Below are positions 36,552 to 44,788 of a DNA stretch of 64,000 nucleotides, in pieces. The notes under the pieces were generated by a model, which ran no database searches, was not told the DNA's origin, and saw only the letters and a list, made by a program, of their open reading frames with translations. The translations under genes were made by a program, and so were the position numbers. This stretch comes from CAXWPM01 sp965206125 (GTDB taxonomy: Bacteria > Acidobacteriota > Terriglobia > 20CM-2-55-15), in NCBI GenBank assembly GCA_965206125.1, contig CBDBIN010000040.1, positions 162,239 to 226,238 of the forward strand, read 5' to 3'. The stretch's first letter is position 1. Every line of letters begins with the position of its first letter.

Positions 36552-36968
36552 TTAGTTCAACTCACGAAGCCGAACCCCGGCCTGGGCGGTGTAGCTGGCG
36601 AGTTCCGTACCGTCGGGAACCGCATAAATACGGGTAACTCCCCCCAGATAGCGGGCCCAGGGCTCGCCGACCTTCGCGATGACTTCGCGTCTGTAGATTC
36701 GGGGCAACGACATCCATCGCTGGTCCCAGCCGATGATCAGTTCACGCTCGGTCACATCGGCATGGACCACTCCCAACGAGACGAACGGCTCCTTGTCGAA
36801 CTGCTCGATGAACTCGTCGAGCGTTGCCTTCATTTCGACCTGAACGATCGGGAGATCCGGCTCGAGCGGCGTGGCCCGGTCCCGATCCGACGATCCGGCC
36901 CAGAATAGAGCCGCGGATATCGCAAGCGCTACGACGAGAATCAGCGCGCTCTTGCGATCGAAGTTCAC
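36552..36968 (-). CDS. Small membrane-anchored protein of unknown function
   Basis: A 138-residue protein with one N-terminal membrane helix (SALILVVALAISAALFWAG) and a soluble domain ending ASYTAQAGVRLREL. No family is recognised. It lies between xdhC (nine bases upstream) and pduO (35 bases downstream) on the same strand, so it is probably part of that transcript. Confidence 0.6.
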   Translation of the reverse strand: MNFDRKSALILVVALAISAALFWAGSSDRDRATPLEPDLPIVQVEMKATLDEFIEQFDKEPFVSLGVVHADVTERELIIGWDQRWMSLPRIYRREVIAKVGEPWARYLGGVTRIYAVPDGTELASYTAQAGVRLRELN

Positions 36969-36977
36969 GGTGCGGTG

Positions 36978-37811
36978 TCAGGACTGGCTGGTCGTCCGGG
37001 AAAGCTTCTTGCTGTGCCGATGCTCGGCGCCCTTCCGACGATAGTGGATCATCTCAGCGACGATGGCCACCGCGATCTCCTCGGGAACAATGGCCCCGAT
37101 ATCGATACCGACCGGCATATGTACGCGCTCGATCCGTTCCCGATCGATACCCTCGGCCTCGAGCCGGCGGGAAATGGTGCGGATCTTGCGCTTGCTGCCG
37201 ATCATCCCGATGTAGCGGGCGTCGGTGCCAAGGGCCCATCGCAGCACACCTTCGTCCTCCTGATGCCCTCGGGTCACGATGACAAGGTAGCTGTTGTTGT
37301 CGGGGACAATCGCTTGGAATGCATCTTCGAAACTGTCGGCGAAAATCTTCTCGGCTTCGGGGAAACGGGTGGCGTTGGCGTATATCGGTCGGTCATCGAC
37401 GATCCAGCTCTGGAATCCGGCGATCGTCGCAATCTTGGAAACCTGGATCGAGATGTGTCCCGCCCCGAATATAACCACCGAGGGGATCGGCAAAACCGGC
37501 TCCACGAATATCTCCAGCTTGCCGCCGCAGATCAACCCACTGTCGGCCATCGACTCATCGGTCAGGTCAAAGCTCAGGACTCGGGACTTTTCATCCTTGA
37601 TGGCTTCCTGGGCGGCAGCCCACACATCTGCTTCGACGCAACCGCCTCCGACCGAACCGACCGTGGATCCATCCTCCCGGACGAGCATTTTGGCAGTCTG
37701 GAAGCTGGGGACCGATCCCCGGATCCGGACGATCGTCGCGATCGCGGCCTTACGACCCTGACGCCGGATGTTGACGACCTCTTCAAATACGTCCCGTTCG
37801 CCGTTGTCCAT
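36978..37811 (-). CDS. xdhC: XdhC/CoxI family molybdenum-cofactor chaperone
   Basis: A 277-residue XdhC-type protein, which delivers sulfurated molybdenum cofactor to xanthine dehydrogenase-family enzymes. The N-terminal domain has IATIVRIRGSVPSFQTAKML and GSVGGGCVEADV with the conserved Cys. The C-terminal Rossmann domain has PSVVIFGAGHISIQVSKIA, VDDRPIYAN and YIGMIGSKRKI. The start is set at ATG 37811 because the family begins there. It is divergent from a CoxM-like FAD-binding gene, matching a molybdenum hydroxylase context; the large Mo subunit is not in the window. Confidence 0.9.
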   Translation of the reverse strand: MDNGERDVFEEVVNIRRQGRKAAIATIVRIRGSVPSFQTAKMLVREDGSTVGSVGGGCVEADVWAAAQEAIKDEKSRVLSFDLTDESMADSGLICGGKLEIFVEPVLPIPSVVIFGAGHISIQVSKIATIAGFQSWIVDDRPIYANATRFPEAEKIFADSFEDAFQAIVPDNNSYLVIVTRGHQEDEGVLRWALGTDARYIGMIGSKRKIRTISRRLEAEGIDRERIERVHMPVGIDIGAIVPEEIAVAIVAEMIHYRRKGAEHRHSKKLSRTTSQS

Positions 37812-37990
37812 CGGGTCAGTGTAGCAACACACTGCCCCGGAAAGAAGCCAGAACAATGGCTTGCAAGTTTCGGGGACGGCGGGAAATTCCCAATGCGCGC
37901 CTGGAAGACCGCCGGTTACACTTGACTTTCCCGTCCTCGGTTTCTAGAATCCCTCCGGCTTTCCTGTTCTCGCCAGACGCGGCGGTCACT

Positions 37991-38821
37991 ATGCCCAAAT
38001 CACAAGCACCACAAACACTTACCGGCCTCGCCAAAATGCTGTTACGGCACGGCAAGCACGCTTTGGTGGTTCCAGACATCGAAGCCATGTCCAAGATTTC
38101 CGGAAACCGCGTCGCCATCGACGTCAGCCGCCTCGGTAGCTTCTCCCGAGTGCATGCACGGGGCAGCAAGGTGACCATCGGCGCCGGCGCCAGCTTCGGC
38201 CGAGTGCTGCGCGAGGTTGAAGGCGAGAATGGTCTGCTCCGTCAGGCCATCTCCATGCTCGCCAACCCGTTGGTCCGCAACCGGATCGCCGTGCTGACGG
38301 CGCTCGATTCGGAATCGACGTATTTCGACCTCGCCACCGCCCTGGTGACGCTTGGCAGCCGGGTGATCGTCCAAACCGCGTCCGGAAGCCGTCGGATGGC
38401 GATCGACGACTTTCTGATCGCATCGGCGAACGGCATGAAAAGTGGTGAGTTCCCGGCCTTCCTCGAATTCAGCAAGCTCACGGACGAATGGCGCGTCGGC
38501 TTCTTCCGCGTGAACCCCGGAAGTGGCAGGAACACGGTGTCGGCTTCGGTTCGGATGAAGATGAGGGGCAACATCGCTGTCGAACCCCAGATCATCGTTT
38601 CCAGCTCGACAATCATCCCGGTTCTGACGCCCGAAGCTTCCCGTTCGCTGGCACGCCGCCCCCTCAACGAACCGAACATCAAGAATGCCGCCGAAGTCGC
38701 CGCCGAGGAAATGCTCGAAATGGCCGATCTGGACGACGATCCCTACGAGAGCAGCCTGATCGAGGTCGCGGTATCACGGGCCTTGCGCCGCGCGAATCAG
38801 GCATCGCGACATGGACTCTAA
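37991..38821 (+). CDS. FAD-binding subunit-like protein of molybdopterin hydroxylases (CoxM/CutM type)
   Basis: A 276-residue protein resembling the medium FAD-binding subunit of CO dehydrogenase or xanthine dehydrogenase. It has TIGAGASFGRVL, a middle region around ANPLVRNRIAVLTALDSEST where these subunits carry the TIGGNL motif, then LGSRVIVQTASGSRRMAIDD. The key pyrophosphate-binding glycines are largely replaced, so FAD binding may be weakened or lost. No small iron-sulfur or large molybdopterin subunit is adjacent. The divergent xdhC gene supports the family call. It could be a diverged, repurposed relative. Confidence 0.65.
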   Translation: MPKSQAPQTLTGLAKMLLRHGKHALVVPDIEAMSKISGNRVAIDVSRLGSFSRVHARGSKVTIGAGASFGRVLREVEGENGLLRQAISMLANPLVRNRIAVLTALDSESTYFDLATALVTLGSRVIVQTASGSRRMAIDDFLIASANGMKSGEFPAFLEFSKLTDEWRVGFFRVNPGSGRNTVSASVRMKMRGNIAVEPQIIVSSSTIIPVLTPEASRSLARRPLNEPNIKNAAEVAAEEMLEMADLDDDPYESSLIEVAVSRALRRANQASRHGL

Positions 38822-38940
38822 TCTTTTTATTTACAGTATTATCCGACGCTTTAAGTAAAGCATCAAATTAGACACAACTGTCCTGACCGCGGGTAGCAGT
38901 GAGTTCGGATCCGGAAAGATCGGGGAGACGGACGCAGCGA

Positions 38941-40173
38941 TCAGGCGGACGCGCGCACGATCTGCAGGATTTCCTCCGCGGTCAAGAGTCGGTCGGACTT
39001 CTTCGCTCTCTGAAACACGGCATCGACCCGTTCCTCGGTCGCCTCGATTCCCCGTTTCTCCAACCAATAGATCACGTTGGACTTTCCGCTCATGTGACCG
39101 ACTTCGATCGACTGTTCGAGCCCGAAGTAATTCGCAGGGACGCCCGAGTACACCAGGTCGGCCAGCTCGCTATCCCCCGTTTTGAGGGCCTTGATGACAG
39201 CCGCCGCATGGACGCCGGTGGCGGTCCGAAAGGCATCGCTGCCCATCACGGGGTAGCCGGAGGGAATCGGCACCCGACAGGCCTTCGAGGCGGTTTCGCA
39301 ATACTCCTTGAGGGCGGACAGGTCCCGATCAATCCAGCCAAGCAACCTGAGGTTGACCAGAATCTGATCCATCGAAGTGTTGCCCACACGCTCGCCCACA
39401 CCGAGCGCGCAACCGTGAGCCACATCTGCGCCCGCCTCCAGCGCGGTCAGGGTGTTTGCCAGGGCGAGGCCGCGATCATTGTGGCCGTGCCAGCCGATCA
39501 TGATTTCCTCGCCGGAGGGCTCGATCACTTCCCTCTGCACGAACCGGATCAGCGCTCGGGTGCCGTCCGGAGTCGCATGCCCGACCGTATCGGTCAACAC
39601 GATGTGCCGCGCCCCGCACTCGATCGCCACCGTGTAGAGCTTCCGGATCGTATCGGGAAACGCCCGCGTCGTGTCCTCGGTCACGTACATCACCGAGATG
39701 CCGTGGTCGACGGCGAAACGGACAGCTTCCTCGGTACGTCGCACGAGCGTGTCGAGATCCCAGTTCTCTACATACTGACGGATCAGGCTGGAACCCAGAA
39801 ATGCCGCGGCTTCGATCGGAACGCCCGTCTTCTCGGAGATGGAAATGATCGGCTCGATGTCCCGAACCGTCGTCCGCGCGGCACAGTTCGCGACAATCTT
39901 GAGCTTGGAAGCGCCAATTTCCCGGGCCAGGGCCTCTACGTCCGCGTACGCCCTCGGACCGGCTCCAGGCAGGCCGATGTCCACCATGTCGATGCCGAGC
40001 CGATGCATGAGGTGGAGTAACCGGATCTTTTCATCGATCGTCGGATCGTTGACGGTGGGCGACTGAAGCCCGTCCCGGAGGGTTTCGTCGTCGAGCAGCA
40101 CCGGCTTGTCGGCAACCCGCTGGGCGCAATCGACCGCGTTCCAGTCGTGAATCAGTTGGTTCCTGTCAGTCAC
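38941..40173 (-). CDS. HMGL-like (LeuA/homocitrate synthase family) acyltransferase or lyase
   Basis: A 410-residue TIM-barrel enzyme of the DRE-TIM family. The catalytic start reads LLDDETLRDGLQSPTVND with the conserved R-D, then GIDMVDIGLPGAG, IVLTDTVGHATPDGTRALI, metal-binding HGHNDRGLALANTLTALEAG and GVGERVGNTSMDQILVNL. Family members are 2-isopropylmalate, citramalate or homocitrate synthases and HMG-CoA lyases. The HGHND pattern favours a synthase, but the substrate cannot be fixed and the LeuA regulatory domain is absent. GTG 40173 follows a GGGGGGAC site and begins the conserved protein. Confidence 0.85.
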   Translation of the reverse strand: MTDRNQLIHDWNAVDCAQRVADKPVLLDDETLRDGLQSPTVNDPTIDEKIRLLHLMHRLGIDMVDIGLPGAGPRAYADVEALAREIGASKLKIVANCAARTTVRDIEPIISISEKTGVPIEAAAFLGSSLIRQYVENWDLDTLVRRTEEAVRFAVDHGISVMYVTEDTTRAFPDTIRKLYTVAIECGARHIVLTDTVGHATPDGTRALIRFVQREVIEPSGEEIMIGWHGHNDRGLALANTLTALEAGADVAHGCALGVGERVGNTSMDQILVNLRLLGWIDRDLSALKEYCETASKACRVPIPSGYPVMGSDAFRTATGVHAAAVIKALKTGDSELADLVYSGVPANYFGLEQSIEVGHMSGKSNVIYWLEKRGIEATEERVDAVFQRAKKSDRLLTAEEILQIVRASA

Positions 40174-40207
40174 CTGTCCCCCCTCTCCGAACTGGCCACG
40201 GGCTTCG

Positions 40208-40414
40208 TTAGCGCTTCGCTGTCGCGTAAGGACTGTCCTCGACGTACAAGGTCTCACAGATCTGACAGCGCAAGACATCCTGGCCCTTGGCGGCCTGCTT
40301 TGCGACCTCGGGTTCGAGTTCGGTGATCCGTTTGAGCTTTCCACCGCAGAACGACTGTTTCTTGGTGGTTCCAGGTTCGTTACAGACGGTCTGACGGGGC
40401 GCTTTTGTCTTCAC
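40208..40414 (-). CDS. Small zinc-ribbon-like protein
   Basis: A protein of about 68 residues with two cysteine pairs, VCNEPGTTKKQSFCGG and VLRCQICETLYVE, spaced as in small zinc ribbons. The composition is Lys-rich and the frame reads as natural protein. The start is uncertain: GTG 40414 follows AGGAG at 12 bases. It lies 34 bases upstream of the HMGL-family gene in the same direction. No named family; RNA or protein binding is only a guess. Confidence 0.55.
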   Translation of the reverse strand: MKTKAPRQTVCNEPGTTKKQSFCGGKLKRITELEPEVAKQAAKGQDVLRCQICETLYVEDSPYATAKR

Positions 40415-40580
40415 TCGAAATCTGGTCTCCTGGGCAGGCAGTCGAAAACCCACCTCGATCGAAGCAGTCTATCCGATTACCGGCGCTATGGCGTTCGCCG
40501 GATCATGTCCGTTTGGGTGGCGGTATTATACCAGCCAGGGGAGGGTCCCACATTCAAGAACAGAACCGGAAGCGTCAAGC

Positions 40581-40646
40581 CAGAACCGGGAGCGGTAGCG
40601 ACCGGGTAATCCCCTTCCGACCCCGTCGCTACCGCTCTGGGTTCTG
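40581..40646. repeat. Palindromic repeat, family D, complete unit
   Basis: CAGAACCGGGAGCGGTAGCG plus ACCGGGT (40581-40607) is mirrored by CCCCGTCGCTACCGCTCTGG plus GTTCTG (40621-40646), forming a long hairpin with a 13-base loop. A partial extra copy of the first ten bases stands at 40561. Single half-units of the same sequence occur inside imuB and dnaE2. Confidence 0.8.
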
Positions 40647-40682
40647 ACTGTCACTGAAATCTCAAGTGTCAAAGACTCCTAC

Positions 40683-41543
40683 CTATCCCCATTTCAACTT
40701 TCCACGGAGCACGTCGAAGTAGCTCTTGCCGGTGGGCACGATCAACTGGACCTGCTCACGTGCCGCCCGGACCACCAGGCGGTCGCCCGAAACCATCGGC
40801 AGGCTCACCTGGCCGTCCACGGTGCTGTAGACCCCGTCGTCGCCCGTGTAGCTGAAGGTCACGACGATGCTGACATTCTCGGGCAGGACGATCGGTCGAT
40901 TCGTCAGCGTGTGGGAACAGATCGGCGTCATCAGGATCGCCTGCACGTCGGGATGGACAATCGGCCCGCCGGCCGAAAGGTTATATGCGGTCGACCCGGT
41001 TGGCGTTGCAACGATAAGGCCGTCTGCGCGGAACGTCGATACGTACTCGCCATCGACCCTCGCCTCCACCTCGATGAGCCGTGACGGCGTACCCTTGTTG
41101 ATGACGACATCGTTCAACGCGCGGTGTGAAGCCACCGTCTGCTCGTCCCGCTTCAACTCGACTTCGAGCATCATCCGGCGATCGGCAACGAACTCGCCGG
41201 CGAGCGTCCGCTCCAGGGCGTCGTAAAGCTCGGACAGGGTCACACCGGTCAGAAAACCCAAGCCCCCGTGATTGATCGCCAGGATCGGGGTGTCTCGACC
41301 GTTCAATAGCCGCACGGCGGCCAGCAGCGTGCCGTCACCTCCGACGACTACGATGAGGTCTGCCCGCAGCCCGATCTCTTCGGCAGCCACTCCCGCCTCG
41401 GGACGGTCCAACAGCTTCGCCGCGTCCTTGCCGATGAGCGCAGTGACATCCCGGGCCTCGAACCAGTCCACCAGGCCCGCTGCGGCCCGGGCCACATCCC
41501 CCTGGTGAGGTTTCGTCACAATACCGACGGTTTCGACCTTCAT
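40683..41543 (-). CDS. nadK: NAD kinase
   Basis: A 286-residue NAD kinase, phosphorylating NAD to NADP. It has the GGDGTLL motif (VVVGGDGTLLAAVRL), GGLGFLTGV, LNDVVINKG and the second signature ATPTGSTAYNLSAGGPIVHP. All catalytic positions look intact and the length is normal. It is last in an operon xseB-ispA-tlyA-nadK, where tlyA and nadK overlap by four bases. This order is common in bacteria, usually followed by recN. Confidence 0.96.
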   Translation of the reverse strand: MKVETVGIVTKPHQGDVARAAAGLVDWFEARDVTALIGKDAAKLLDRPEAGVAAEEIGLRADLIVVVGGDGTLLAAVRLLNGRDTPILAINHGGLGFLTGVTLSELYDALERTLAGEFVADRRMMLEVELKRDEQTVASHRALNDVVINKGTPSRLIEVEARVDGEYVSTFRADGLIVATPTGSTAYNLSAGGPIVHPDVQAILMTPICSHTLTNRPIVLPENVSIVVTFSYTGDDGVYSTVDGQVSLPMVSGDRLVVRAAREQVQLIVPTGKSYFDVLRGKLKWG

Positions 41544-42274
41544 GACTTCGAGAGGAGGACAAAAAACTCCCGGTTCCCTTCCTTGCCCGTGATGGGCGAA
41601 GCCACGGTCCCAACGTGACCGAGGCCAGTAGCTTGGTGGACCCAGCTTGTGATGCTGTCGACGGCCGCTTGATGGAGGGCCGGATCAGACACGACTCCCC
41701 CTTTGGGCACCTTCTCGGGCCCGAGCTCGAACTGTGGTTTGACCAGCGCCAGGACCCTTCCTCCGGCCGTCAGTATCGACGTCACACGCGGCAGGATCTT
41801 GCGGAGGGAGATGAAAGACACGTCGATGGTGACCAGGTCCATCCTCCCCATCAAGGAGCCCGGGTCCAGGTAGCGCGCATTCCCTTCGATGGGGACGACT
41901 CGCGAGTCGGACTGGAGCTTCCAGTCGAGCTGCGAGGTGTCGACATCGAGGGCATAGACGCACCGGGCTCCGGCGGCGAGCAGACAGTCGGTGAACCCCC
42001 CGGTCGAACATCCGATGTCGGCCGCCACGAGGCCCTGCGGGTCGATTCCGAACTCATCCAGCGCCCCCCGAAGCTTGACTCCACCCCGTCCGACATAGGG
42101 ATGGTCCGGCCGGCGGAACCGGACGGTGGCGTCCGGTTGGACACCGGTACCGGCCTTGTGTACCGGCGTGTCCTCCACCAGGACGTCGCCCGCCATGATC
42201 ATCGCCCGGGCCCGTTCGCGAGTCTCGACGAGTCCTCGCTCGACAAGCAGCTTATCGATGCGGATCTTCTTCAA
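41540..42274 (-). CDS. tlyA: TlyA-family rRNA 2'-O-methyltransferase
   Basis: A 244-residue TlyA protein: an N-terminal S4 RNA-binding domain (IRIDKLLVERGLVETRERAR, AMIMAGDVLVED) and an FtsJ-like methyltransferase domain with the SAM motif ADIGCSTGGFTDCLL and the catalytic region PKGGVVSDPALHQ. TlyA methylates 16S and 23S rRNA and affects capreomycin susceptibility in mycobacteria. It overlaps ispA upstream and nadK downstream by four bases each, so translation is coupled. Confidence 0.94.
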   Translation of the reverse strand: MKKIRIDKLLVERGLVETRERARAMIMAGDVLVEDTPVHKAGTGVQPDATVRFRRPDHPYVGRGGVKLRGALDEFGIDPQGLVAADIGCSTGGFTDCLLAAGARCVYALDVDTSQLDWKLQSDSRVVPIEGNARYLDPGSLMGRMDLVTIDVSFISLRKILPRVTSILTAGGRVLALVKPQFELGPEKVPKGGVVSDPALHQAAVDSITSWVHQATGLGHVGTVASPITGKEGNREFFVLLSKS

Positions 42275-43158
42275 TGGGTCCGGCTCTCGAGGTACTCGGC
42301 AAACGAGCCCAGAAGCTCGGCGCGCGTGCCGAGGCGGGCGGCGTGGTTTCTGGCTTCACCCGTGAGCGTCCCCACCATGCGCCGCGAGTACTCGATCCCG
42401 TGAAGAACAGGGTATGTCGCCTTCTCCTGTCGACGGTCCTTTCCGGGAGTCTTACCCAGCACGAGACTGGGCGCGGTTTCATCGAGGATGTCGTCGACAA
42501 TCTGAAATGCCAGTCCGATGCACCTGCCGTAAGCCGTTACAGAGACCATATCCGCAGCGGCCGCACCGGCCAGGTGCGCTCCCACCGCGATGGAAGTTCC
42601 CAGCAGAGCCCCCGTCTTAAAACGGTGGATGGATTCCAGGTGGTCGCCGTCTACTCTTGCCCCCCCGGCCTCCAGATCCATCACCTGGCCGGCGATCATG
42701 CCGGTCGACGTTCCCGCCGCCTGGCCGAGCATTCCGATGACGTCGAGCAGCGCAGGCGCGGGAAATTCCGGTTCCCGCGAGATCGACTCAAACGCGAGTG
42801 TCAGTAGGCCGTCGCCGGCGAGGATGGCGACGGCCTCACCGTACTGCCGGTGGCAGGACGGTTGTCCCCGGCGGACGTCGTCGTCGTCCATCGCCGGCAG
42901 ATCGTCGTGGATCAGCGAATACGTGTGGATCAATTCGATGGCGGCAGCCACGGTCAGGACGCGCGGCCAATCGTCGCGGAAGGCTCGGTAACCGGCGACC
43001 GAGAGCAGCGGCCGCAGCCGCTTCCCCCCGGCAAATACGCTGTAGCGCATCGCCTCATGCAGCCCTCGGGGCTCCAGGTCCGCCGGTGGAAGCACCCGAT
43101 CCAGAGTGTCTTCGACCGGGGGGCGTACCTGGTCGAAGAACGCGTTCAGGCTATTCAT
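42271..43158 (-). CDS. ispA: Polyprenyl (farnesyl/geranylgeranyl) diphosphate synthase
   Basis: A 295-residue trans-prenyltransferase. Both aspartate-rich motifs are present: LIHDDLPAMDDDDVRRGQPS (first) and IVDDILDETAPS (second), with GGKRLRP and the FKTGALLGTSI segment. The first motif DDLPAMDDDD with its two-residue insertion is of the bacterial type II farnesyl diphosphate synthase kind. The start overlaps xseB by eight bases. The dxs gene often found here is not in this cluster. Confidence 0.94.
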   Translation of the reverse strand: MNSLNAFFDQVRPPVEDTLDRVLPPADLEPRGLHEAMRYSVFAGGKRLRPLLSVAGYRAFRDDWPRVLTVAAAIELIHTYSLIHDDLPAMDDDDVRRGQPSCHRQYGEAVAILAGDGLLTLAFESISREPEFPAPALLDVIGMLGQAAGTSTGMIAGQVMDLEAGGARVDGDHLESIHRFKTGALLGTSIAVGAHLAGAAAADMVSVTAYGRCIGLAFQIVDDILDETAPSLVLGKTPGKDRRQEKATYPVLHGIEYSRRMVGTLTGEARNHAARLGTRAELLGSFAEYLESRTH

Positions 43159-43396
43159 CTTCAAGCGGAACTGCGGCGACATTGCCCGCGGCGTCCTTGA
43201 GCAGCAGCTCAACGCGCCGTTCGGCGTTCTCGAGCTTGCCGTGACACAACCGGGAAAGACGAACCCCTTCTTCGAAGAGCGCGAGCGCGGTGTCGAGCGC
43301 CAGTTCGCCACCTTCAAGGGTCTTGACGATTTCTTCGAGACGCCCCAACGAGGCCTCAAAGTCGGGTGTGTCCGGCTCGGGAGCAGCGTCGGTCAT
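43151..43396 (-). CDS. xseB: Exodeoxyribonuclease VII small subunit
   Basis: An 81-residue XseB. It is the normal length and has the conserved helical pattern FEASLGRLEEIVKTLEGGEL followed by ALDTALALFEEGVRLSRLCH. XseB forms rod-like multimers on the XseA catalytic subunit to degrade single-stranded DNA. xseA is not in the window. It is first in the operon with ispA, tlyA and nadK. Confidence 0.94.
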   Translation of the reverse strand: MTDAAPEPDTPDFEASLGRLEEIVKTLEGGELALDTALALFEEGVRLSRLCHGKLENAERRVELLLKDAAGNVAAVPLEDE

Positions 43397-43472
43397 GGGA
43401 CCAATCTTATCCCATCGTTATATAATTTGGAACGAGCGGCGGGCGCTCCGCTCAAGTACCCATGTGCGGCCG

Positions 43473-44369
43473 ATGAAAGTTTCTTTTGCCCTTACCGGAC
43501 CTCTGCTCACTGTTGCCCTGCTGGCAGCCGGATGCCTGCCCGAACCGCTGCCGGCGATCGATGAGGCGACAGTGCTGACCGACAACACGTCTATGCGGAT
43601 TGACGCCACCGCCTCGGCCCGCACGATGTTCACCCTTGGGGCCGGGGAACGCGTCGAAATCCTCCGAAAACAGGGCACCTGGTATCTGGTCCGCGACAGA
43701 GATCTCATTGAAGGATGGATGGGTGAGATCAACCTCCTGCGGGATACAACGCGCGTGGCGATGGAGGCCACGTTGGCGGCTGCGGCTTCCCTACCGGTCC
43801 AGAACACGGTACGGGCGCGGGAAGAGGTGAACCTGCGATTGGAGCCGGGCCGGGATACCGCCATCATCCGCCGTTTGCGGCGCGGCACGGCACTCGAGGT
43901 GCTCGAGAGGGCAACCACACCCCGACCCGAGAGCGACGCGACCGATGTCTGGTTCAAGGTTCGACCGGCACCAGACCAGATCGGGTGGGTCTATGCCCAA
44001 CTGATCGAGTGGGACACGCCCGAAGCGATCTCCAGATTCACCGAGGGACGCACCTACACGGCGATCCACTTGCTCAAGGAGGTCGATGACCCGGAAGTGG
44101 GTCCCGTTTCCTGGTATGTGGCCGCCGAGAGGCGCGACGATACCGAACCGGCGTACGCGTTCGACGGCATCCGCGTCTTCATCTGGAACCTCCGAGAACA
44201 CCAGTACGAGACGACGCTCCGTCTGCGCAACCTGCGCGGCCGTTATCCCCTGGAGTTGACCGGCGACGCCGAAAACCCGGGTTTCCGATTCCAGCTCCTG
44301 GATCGGGAAGGGAACCTGACGGTCCGCGAATTCGTGATGCGCGGCACCCTGCCCCGGGAAGTCCGCTGA
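43473..44369 (+). CDS. Lipoprotein with SH3-like domains
   Basis: A 298-residue protein with a lipoprotein signal (LLTVALLAAGC, lipobox Cys at 21). Two bacterial SH3-type repeats follow, about residues 30-90 (MFTLGAGERVEILRKQGTWY) and 110-185 (VNLRLEPGRDTAIIRRLRRG, ending DQIGWVYAQL). The C-terminal 110 residues form an unassigned beta-rich domain. SH3b domains commonly bind cell-wall peptides, so an envelope role is likely. It is divergent from xseB, with 76 bases between. Confidence 0.78.
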   Translation: MKVSFALTGPLLTVALLAAGCLPEPLPAIDEATVLTDNTSMRIDATASARTMFTLGAGERVEILRKQGTWYLVRDRDLIEGWMGEINLLRDTTRVAMEATLAAAASLPVQNTVRAREEVNLRLEPGRDTAIIRRLRRGTALEVLERATTPRPESDATDVWFKVRPAPDQIGWVYAQLIEWDTPEAISRFTEGRTYTAIHLLKEVDDPEVGPVSWYVAAERRDDTEPAYAFDGIRVFIWNLREHQYETTLRLRNLRGRYPLELTGDAENPGFRFQLLDREGNLTVREFVMRGTLPREVR

Positions 44370-44395
44370 CGCCTCATCGATCGCACCGATGAGCC

Positions 44396-44647
44396 TCAAA
44401 GATAATAGACCGGGACCTCGATGAATCCGTGCCTGCGAAATTCTTTCGGTGGCGCCACCCAGAGATCCGGATCACCGCGCCCGGCCCGCTGACAAAGGCA
44501 GCTTTCGCATTCTGGGCAGACCTTGGTCATGTGCGGATCGGAGCAGTCGCACCACTTCGCGACGAAGAGGTCGAATCGAGCGCGGCACTCCCGACAGCGT
44601 ACTTCATGTGTGGACGGTATCCTCTGCCGGCGCATGCCAGCCCTCAA
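44396..44647 (-). CDS. Small cysteine-rich, probably zinc-binding protein
   Basis: Up to 83 residues with eight cysteines in pairs: VRCRECRARFD, KWCDCSDP and KVCPECESCLCQ. This spacing suggests two zinc sites. The C-terminus RRHGFIEVPVYYL is well conserved-looking and ends near a convergent gene. The start is uncertain; the cysteine motifs begin about 17 residues in, so a later start is possible. No named family. Confidence 0.55.
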   Translation of the reverse strand: MRAGMRRQRIPSTHEVRCRECRARFDLFVAKWCDCSDPHMTKVCPECESCLCQRAGRGDPDLWVAPPKEFRRHGFIEVPVYYL

Positions 44648-44788
44648 TGCACGGCGGCATCCACAGCAATCTGCCAGTCGAAACGGCCATTTGGCGACCC
44701 GACGACCGGGAAAGTTACGCGGGCTTCACCCGCGGAATGGCTGCGGGCGCGATTTTGTTCGGGGGCTGCCGATGAATTCCGGGCCGCG